From a virus: a DNA stretch of 43,289 nt. The translations under genes and the position numbers were made by a program. The first letter of the stretch is position 1; every line of letters begins with the position of its first letter. A model generated the notes under the pieces. The model saw only the letters and a program-made list of their open reading frames with translations. It was not told the origin of the DNA and made no database searches. This document shows positions 38,911 to 43,289 of the stretch, one piece after another. The DNA lies in IMG/VR virus record IMGVR_UViG_3300009168_000064, positions 1 through 43,289 of that record; one strand, given 5' to 3'.

Positions 38911-39282
38911 TTACATACCCTTAAATTTTAGTTGTTTGTATGCAGTTTTTCTACCAGCATTCATTAACGCTTTTCCAGCAGGACTATTAAACAACGTGTA
39001 TACACTAGCGGCTGTGGTTGCTCCGGCAAGAACACCCTTAGCTACCATCTGTCCTTTTTTAATTTTAGTTGGATTAAGTCTGCTGTAACTTGACTCAAGA
39101 TTAATTCTTTCGTTTACTTTCTTCAATTGTTTGTTACTAAGTTCGTGTGTCTTCCTACTACGCAAATGCTTAGTAGTTTTGAAGTCACTAGCTTCTTTTC
39201 GTTCTTTTCTAGATCTCCGAACGCCCCACCGCATCCCTTTGGTGCCGTAATGCTCGATAAAGTCCGATACGCTGCTCGCCAT
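38911..39282 (-). CDS. basic virion-module protein with HYGTKGMRWGVRR motif
   Basis: 123 residues. 'DFIEHYGTKGMRWGVRRSRKERKEASDFKTT' at the N-terminus, then a lysine/arginine-rich helical middle and 'GVLAGATTAASVYTLFNSPA', a hydrophobic stretch. It shares motif and layout (motif, basic region, hydrophobic helix) with the gene at 36638. ATG has GAGG six bases upstream and lies 74 bases inside the connector gene in another frame, an unusually long overlap. Confidence 0.72.
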   Translation of the reverse strand: MASSVSDFIEHYGTKGMRWGVRRSRKERKEASDFKTTKHLRSRKTHELSNKQLKKVNERINLESSYSRLNPTKIKKGQMVAKGVLAGATTAASVYTLFNSPAGKALMNAGRKTAYKQLKFKGM

Positions 39283-39640
39283 CTAGCACCTCCTCAGGGG
39301 TAAGCTCAACTTCTCGGAAGATGTTGAGTCTCCATTCGTACTCTCTAATCTGATCTTGTGCCGATTGAAGCAAGAACGATGTCCCCGGAGGATCGAATAG
39401 AACTCGAACCTTTAGGTAAATATACGTTTTAACTAGATTAAGTTGGTTTGGTGGAACAATAAAATCGGCCCACACTGCGCTATCGTCTACAATGAAGAAC
39501 CCGCCTTCGGGTCCTACACCCAATTGGTCAAGAATGGAGAAAGCAGCGTTGATATGAGTAATTACATCTGGGTCAAACGCTAGATAATCCGCTTCAAGAC
39601 CAAGAATTTTCTTAGTACTCTTCAGAATGCTCTCCTCCAT
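39209..39640 (-). CDS. head-tail connector (gp6-like)
   Basis: 143 residues, helical. 'ILKSTKKILGLEADYLAFDPDVITHINAAFSILDQLGVGPEGGFFI' followed by 'IYLKVRVLFDPPGTSFLLQSAQDQIREYEWRLNIFRE' matches siphovirus connector proteins (D-x-D-I-x-x-H-I-N...Q-L-G-V-G-P...R-L-L-F-D-P-P). Encoded before the terminase here, as in some Gram-positive phages. The C-terminal 25 residues lie in the overlap with the next gene. Confidence 0.78.
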   Translation of the reverse strand: MEESILKSTKKILGLEADYLAFDPDVITHINAAFSILDQLGVGPEGGFFIVDDSAVWADFIVPPNQLNLVKTYIYLKVRVLFDPPGTSFLLQSAQDQIREYEWRLNIFREVELTPEEVLDGEQRIGLYRALRHQRDAVGRSEI

Positions 39641-39655
39641 AATTCACCTCCCTAA

Positions 39656-39910
39656 CTATCTGTTGAAAATGCGAGCAACTTCTGAGTTCACGGCGTCAAC
39701 ATCGTAGCCGGCTTCTTTAAGCCGCTTTCGACGTACGTTTCCTCTACCCCAATAACCAGCAACCACTTCGTTAGCGATTTCTTGAACAGATTTTGTATGT
39801 TGGCGTTCCTCGATAGGAACTTGATTAGGATCTGAGTCAGAAACAGGAGTATAATCTCCTGCAGGCACCTGGCCTTCAGCCGGCTCAGGGTTAGGCTTAG
39901 ATTTAGCCAC
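39656..39910 (-). CDS. small protein with a Cpl-7-type (CW_7) wall-binding motif
   Basis: About 84 residues from GTG at 39910 (AAAGGAG six bases upstream). After a Pro/Asp-rich N-terminus, residues about 47-84, 'VQEIANEVVAGYWGRGNVRR' then 'KRLKEAGYDVDAVNSEVARI', follow the CW_7 pattern (I-A-x-E-V-I-A-G-x-W-G-N-G-x-x-R-x-x-R-L-x-x-A-G-Y-D-x-x-x-V-x-x-x-V-N). Known CW_7 motifs bind peptidoglycan fragments and occur in lysins such as Cpl-7. A single copy without a catalytic domain in the packaging cluster is odd; it may be a virion wall-binding protein. Confidence 0.75.
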   Translation of the reverse strand: MAKSKPNPEPAEGQVPAGDYTPVSDSDPNQVPIEERQHTKSVQEIANEVVAGYWGRGNVRRKRLKEAGYDVDAVNSEVARIFNR

Positions 39911-39929
39911 CACATACTCCTTTGTTCGA

Positions 39930-40340
39930 CTACCAAAGCTTTGTATCATGAGGAGATCGTGCTATAACAGTCTTTGGAAGTAGCTTATCACTACCGAAAT
40001 GTATGGCATTATGGGTATTTTGTGTGGTAGTTATTAGGTATTCTGGATCAAATATCCACTCTTCGCCGTGAATAATATCATCAACGCCCATTGGATTGAT
40101 GTGATGAATAAGCAACTGACCGTAAATCTCATACCCAGGAACACCTAAATCACACCCATCGTCTCGTAATATAACCTGATTACGAGCACGTTTCCACTCA
40201 TAAGAAGTGTAGAATTTCTGGTTAATATAGCGATCAAAGCCAAATGTAGAACGACCAATCGCTCCATTTAACTTCAAATAGTCAAATCTTTCGTCAAACC
40301 CAACTATTCTACTAAGCTCGGAATATGACCTAATCATCAT
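39930..40340 (-). CDS. HNH endonuclease of the packaging module
   Basis: About 136 residues from the tandem ATG at 40340. 'SYEWKRARNQVILRDDGCDLG' (strand-helix with Cys), 'LLIHHINP' (central His pair) and 'EYLITTTQNTHNAIHFG' (N...H) are the HNH core. Many siphoviruses place such an HNH protein beside terminase, where it assists cutting at cos sites. The start overlaps the upstream gene end by 11 bases. Confidence 0.83.
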   Translation of the reverse strand: MMIRSYSELSRIVGFDERFDYLKLNGAIGRSTFGFDRYINQKFYTSYEWKRARNQVILRDDGCDLGVPGYEIYGQLLIHHINPMGVDDIIHGEEWIFDPEYLITTTQNTHNAIHFGSDKLLPKTVIARSPHDTKLW

Positions 40341-40680
40341 AATCCATCTCGTCAGTTTCTTCGAACGTTCTGCCAGCATACGTACGCATAGCGTTCAACG
40401 CCGACTCATAAAGCTCTTCGACTCGCTTTGCTGAGGCCATCATCTCTACTTTGGAATTAAGTAGTTGATTCTCTCGATGAAGACGCTCTTGCTCTAGTCT
40501 TTCTCTTGTAGAACCAAGTTTTAGGTAATGAGTAATTACCTGAGCTGAAGCGTTTCCCTCCGTGAGTTGCTTCTCAGCCAAATCAATGGCAAGGGAGACC
40601 AGCTGGTTCTCCCTACCTTCATCTGTAGTAGCCGGCCGTCGCCGGGGTTTGCGCTTAGGAGCCAATTGGCCTCCTTTCAT
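40330..40680 (-). CDS. probable terminase small subunit
   Basis: 116 residues, helical and charged. Basic N-terminus (KRKPRRRPATTDEGRENQ) followed by 'LVSLAIDLAEKQLTEGNASAQVITHYLKLGSTRERLEQERLHRENQLLNSK' and 'ESALNAMRTYAG', a pattern I recall beside HNH and terminase genes and usually treated as the small terminase. Its stop overlaps the HNH start; its own start overlaps the fibre gene stop. Confidence 0.7.
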   Translation of the reverse strand: MKGGQLAPKRKPRRRPATTDEGRENQLVSLAIDLAEKQLTEGNASAQVITHYLKLGSTRERLEQERLHRENQLLNSKVEMMASAKRVEELYESALNAMRTYAGRTFEETDEMDYDD

Positions 40681-42125
40681 CGCGCTCTGAAAGTTATCCC
40701 ATCAAGAGAAATCCATCCAGCGGTTTGACCTGTAGGAGAAGTCATCCGCATAATACCATCACCGACCGCAGAACCAAGACCATGAATACGCATTTGACCA
40801 AAAGTGTCACTGTTCACAATGGGAAAGAACTCACTAAGTGGTGGTCTATACCCAGTTGGTAATGTAGCAACCGTAGCATTACGATTAGACCCATGATTAA
40901 CAACACCTTTAATGTGAACAATACCAAATGGATCTTTATAATACGCAGCTGTTTCGTATTCACCACCAAGGTTTGTCCAACCTGTTGCTAAAGGTAACGC
41001 AATCCAAGCTTCTACCGATGGAATAAGCGGACCACCGGGATCGCCTTTCTCTCCTTTATCACCTTTTGGACCACCAGCAATTCTCCATACTTCAAGTGTA
41101 GGAGCAGCTGGATCAACAGCATTACCACTAGCAGCATAACTTGAAGTCCAAACCCCGCTGGGAGAATATCCAACCATGTTTACCAAATCGCCTACCATTA
41201 AATATGCTTCAGTAGACAAATGTACAGAAGAGAAACCAACAACTGGTAACGTTTCTCGTTTAACCATAATTCCATTAACTTGAATTCCTACAATAGAACC
41301 ATTACTTGGTCCAGCAGGACCAGATCTAACATACCCATTAATATGATACAAACCTTCAGTAAGAATTTTAATTTGATAAGTAAAACCAGCTACATCAACT
41401 TTCTCAGTATCTGTTCCTGTTTGAAAAAGCGTAGTTGGTACAACAATAACTTGTGATGCAGCGCTTGGAATGTTCAGATCCGCATTCCCCCGGAGAACAG
41501 TTCCTGCCACAGCAGCCACACTAGACGGATGCGGAGGACCAACTGGACCTGGTGGACCGGTTGCTCCTTGTGGACCAGTGTCAAGTTTCTGAATTGTGTA
41601 AAGAGAACGATTATCCGCATTAGCAGCAACTTGTGGTGTTACTGCAATTTGAATATAATCACCAGCTAACATATCAAAAATCCAGTTACCTTCTGCAATA
41701 CCAAATGATCCACCAGTACTGCTTACTGTACTTACCGTTTCTACCAAAGTTCCTGCGGATCGATACTGTTCTATGAAAGCAGTAATCCATCCCGCTGCGC
41801 CTTGAACGGTAGTAAGTGCAGTCACCCTATAACGACCAGCAGCAGCAACTGTAATCTTGTTTTGACCAACGATTGAGATCCCGGCCGTTTTGTGTACTAG
41901 TGTCATTCCAATAACTTGCTTAACGTTGGCTGCCATAGCCCCTGGCATTGGCCCAAAAACACCCCACTCTACCAAGTTAGTAGCTGCGGGACCGGCAGGA
42001 CCTTCTGGGCCAGCTGGGCCTACAGGACCTGGTGGGCCTTGCTCATGAAGTACCGAAACGGATGATGAAGTAGGATCGACGATAATCGTTTGTGATCTAG
42101 AAATAACATTGATCTCGTCGCTCAT
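40677..42125 (-). CDS. collagen-like tail fibre
   Basis: 482 residues. The N-terminus 'MSDEINVISRSQTIIVDPTSSSVSVL' is nearly shared with the next gene, probably a virion anchor. A short G-P-P/G-P-A collagen run follows, then a C1q/TNF-like beta domain (about 50-180), a second 'GPQGATGPPGPVGPP' linker, another beta domain, 'GPKGDKGEKGDPGG', and a C-terminal 'W..LPL..GW.NLGG.YE.A.Y..D..G.V.I.G.V' module typical of fibre tips. Likely receptor-binding fibre. Confidence 0.82.
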   Translation of the reverse strand: MSDEINVISRSQTIIVDPTSSSVSVLHEQGPPGPVGPAGPEGPAGPAATNLVEWGVFGPMPGAMAANVKQVIGMTLVHKTAGISIVGQNKITVAAAGRYRVTALTTVQGAAGWITAFIEQYRSAGTLVETVSTVSSTGGSFGIAEGNWIFDMLAGDYIQIAVTPQVAANADNRSLYTIQKLDTGPQGATGPPGPVGPPHPSSVAAVAGTVLRGNADLNIPSAASQVIVVPTTLFQTGTDTEKVDVAGFTYQIKILTEGLYHINGYVRSGPAGPSNGSIVGIQVNGIMVKRETLPVVGFSSVHLSTEAYLMVGDLVNMVGYSPSGVWTSSYAASGNAVDPAAPTLEVWRIAGGPKGDKGEKGDPGGPLIPSVEAWIALPLATGWTNLGGEYETAAYYKDPFGIVHIKGVVNHGSNRNATVATLPTGYRPPLSEFFPIVNSDTFGQMRIHGLGSAVGDGIMRMTSPTGQTAGWISLDGITFRAR

Positions 42126-42141
42126 TCAGTCACCATCCTTT

Positions 42142-42894
42142 CTACGGAATAAGAGCAGCATACATTTGGTTACCGGTTGGTGAAGCAGACAGCTGCGCAT
42201 CAGTAATTCCAGTAGGCATAGCTGCAGCACCAGTTCTTTGAGCACAAAGTCTTGGGGCACGCTGCTGTCCAGTGTTCAATACCGCTGTTGTTCCAGCAAA
42301 CGTGGCCATTGTGCCCGTTCCAACGATGATTTGAGCTACTGCATACCGCTTTCCTGCCACAATTGGTACGCCGGCAGTGAGTGGAATAACGTATTCGGTG
42401 GTTGCTGCTATGAATAAACCAGGAGTATTAGCTGTAATACCAAGCCGAGTAAGGTCCCTTGTGGTAGGATTCTCCTCGAAAATGGCTTGTTGAAGAAGTG
42501 TAGGCGCCGCTCCTGATGCCGCAGTAGACCCAGTAGCAACGATAATGCTGCCAGCAGTAAAGGATTTATCGGCATAAATATAGGTAATACGGATGATTTG
42601 TGTACCATTGGTAACAGCACCACTGGAAACATACCTACGATTATGGGATTCAATCCCATTAGCAAGCCGATCAAACCCATCGGCACTTGGTGGACCTGGT
42701 ACAGTTGAATCTGCGCCTGCTGGACCTGGTGGACCTGCCGGACCGGTTGCGCCGGCTGGACCTGCGGGTCCTCCTGAGGGACCAATGGGACCAGCTGGAC
42801 CTGGTGGACCTGAACTAATTACCGAGACAGCCGCAGACCCTGGTTCAACGATAATCGTCTGTGATCTAGTAATGACATTAACTTCATCACTCAT
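42142..42894 (-). CDS. collagen-like tail fibre paralogue
   Basis: 250 residues. Same anchor (MSDEVNVITRSQTIIVEPGS), a collagen run (GPPGPAGPIGPSGGPAGPAG...), then one globular beta-rich domain from about residue 75 ('HNRRYVSSGAVTNGTQIIRITYIYADKSF') to the end. About 26 N-terminal residues align closely with the gene at 40677, but the C-terminal domains differ, suggesting two receptor specificities on a common anchor. Start overlaps the upstream stop (ATGA). Confidence 0.8.
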   Translation of the reverse strand: MSDEVNVITRSQTIIVEPGSAAVSVISSGPPGPAGPIGPSGGPAGPAGATGPAGPPGPAGADSTVPGPPSADGFDRLANGIESHNRRYVSSGAVTNGTQIIRITYIYADKSFTAGSIIVATGSTAASGAAPTLLQQAIFEENPTTRDLTRLGITANTPGLFIAATTEYVIPLTAGVPIVAGKRYAVAQIIVGTGTMATFAGTTAVLNTGQQRAPRLCAQRTGAAAMPTGITDAQLSASPTGNQMYAALIP

Positions 42895-43211
42895 AGGGTC
42901 ACCGTCCCTCTAAAGGTGACCTCCAATGGTCTATCAAATACCGGAACTGGCTCTCCTCCGGTGACTCTTTTGAGGTCCATATAACCGCTATTAGCTTTGA
43001 TTTGCGCAGTCACAAGATCATCTAACTTCAATAGCAATTCACCATCAGCGCCATTAGTTACAAAGCTAACTACCCATGTAGCAATCAAGGGCGAGTCTGA
43101 CGACGGTTCCGATCGGATTTCGCTAGTAAAGGTATCGGCGGAGACGTTCATACCAAGCTTTACTCGAAGAACATTCGTTCTACCCTTGTGAACGACGACT
43201 TCATTACTCAT
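42891..43211 (-). CDS. BppU-like N-terminal domain protein
   Basis: 106 residues from ATG at 43211 with GGAGGGAGG immediately upstream. 'SADTFTSEIRSEPSSDSPLI' and 'GELLLKLDDLVTAQIKANSGYMDLKRV' follow the N-terminal domain of baseplate upper proteins (D-x-F-T-S-x-I-R...G-x-x-x-x-x-L-x-x-x-x-T-x-x-I...G-Y-x-D-L). It is the first gene of the leftward series and coupled to the fibre genes, so it probably links them to the virion. Confidence 0.72.
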   Translation of the reverse strand: MSNEVVVHKGRTNVLRVKLGMNVSADTFTSEIRSEPSSDSPLIATWVVSFVTNGADGELLLKLDDLVTAQIKANSGYMDLKRVTGGEPVPVFDRPLEVTFRGTVTL

Positions 43212-43289
43212 CCTCCCTCCAATCCCTTTCGTCCCAATCATCCCGATTGAAAAAGTTGGTCAGATACTACCCCCGGGGCATTTTTTTAG
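43212..43289. other. right-end segment
   Basis: 78 bases without a gene apart from the ribosome site of the BppU-like gene. It carries a third, weaker CCCCCGGGG match at about 43268-43286 followed by seven T, close to the window end. No member of the promoter family is present. Confidence 0.35.

Noticed and set aside
1-43289. Lysogeny module or integrase
   Set aside because: No tyrosine or serine integrase, excisionase or CI-like repressor could be recognised; the lone HTH protein at 8992 is not sufficient.

Overview
The window looks like a nearly complete or complete genome of a tailed phage (Caudoviricetes, siphovirus-like, HK97-type capsid). Every convincing gene is on the minus strand, so the natural reading direction is right to left. 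I see no integrase, repressor or tRNA, which favours a lytic life style. Two features suggest an actinobacterial host, possibly Acidimicrobiia: an Rpf-like transglycosylase, and an amidase carrying 'GYW(V/L)(V/L)G.DGG(V/I)FA(Y/F)GDA' repeats. Base composition is moderate and not GC-rich.

Reading leftwards from the right end: 43.2-40.7 kb holds receptor-side proteins (a BppU-like protein and two collagen-like fibres). 40.7-37.1 kb is packaging (probable small terminase, HNH endonuclease, an orphan CW_7 wall-binding motif, connector, large terminase, two small proteins with an H-x-G...WG-VRR motif). 36.6-32.9 kb has the portal, a protease-capsid fusion and head-tail joining proteins. 32.9-21.8 kb is the tail (two tail-tube paralogues around a chaperone, a collar-domain fibre, an amidase, a gp10-like protein, a 1580-residue tape measure, Dit and a Gp37-like tail protein). 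21.8-14.4 kb is rich in small membrane proteins, DUF6353-like paralogues and the Rpf-like enzyme. 14.4-9.7 kb is replication: one 1260-residue polypeptide joining SF3 helicase, archaeo-eukaryotic-type primase, 3'-5' exonuclease and family B polymerase, then a zinc-finger microprotein and a ssDNA-binding-like protein whose reading frame needs a -1 shift at a textbook slippery site. 9.7-3.1 kb carries micro-genes, an SF2 helicase, an HNH-like protein, a membrane-anchored collagen-like protein and two PD-(D/E)XK nucleases. The left end encodes an 885-residue single-chain RNA polymerase of the double-psi beta-barrel class (DFDGD motif).

The most unusual feature is a family of ten leftward promoter-like elements between 4.78 and 21.44 kb with rigid spacing: TCGCA, an ACA block and TTATAAT followed at once by GAGA. 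No sigma-70 -35 box is evident. Five of them are followed within about 120 bases by an intrinsic terminator, and in four of these the GAGA sequence at the transcript 5' end is complementary to the 3' arm of the terminator. The predicted product is therefore a short RNA closed on itself. Two of these RNAs contain tandem hairpin repeats with shared ends (AGTG...GCACACT). My working model is that the phage RNA polymerase, or a phage-modified host polymerase, reads these promoters and that the closed leaders act as attenuators or free-standing small RNAs. This is inferred from sequence only.
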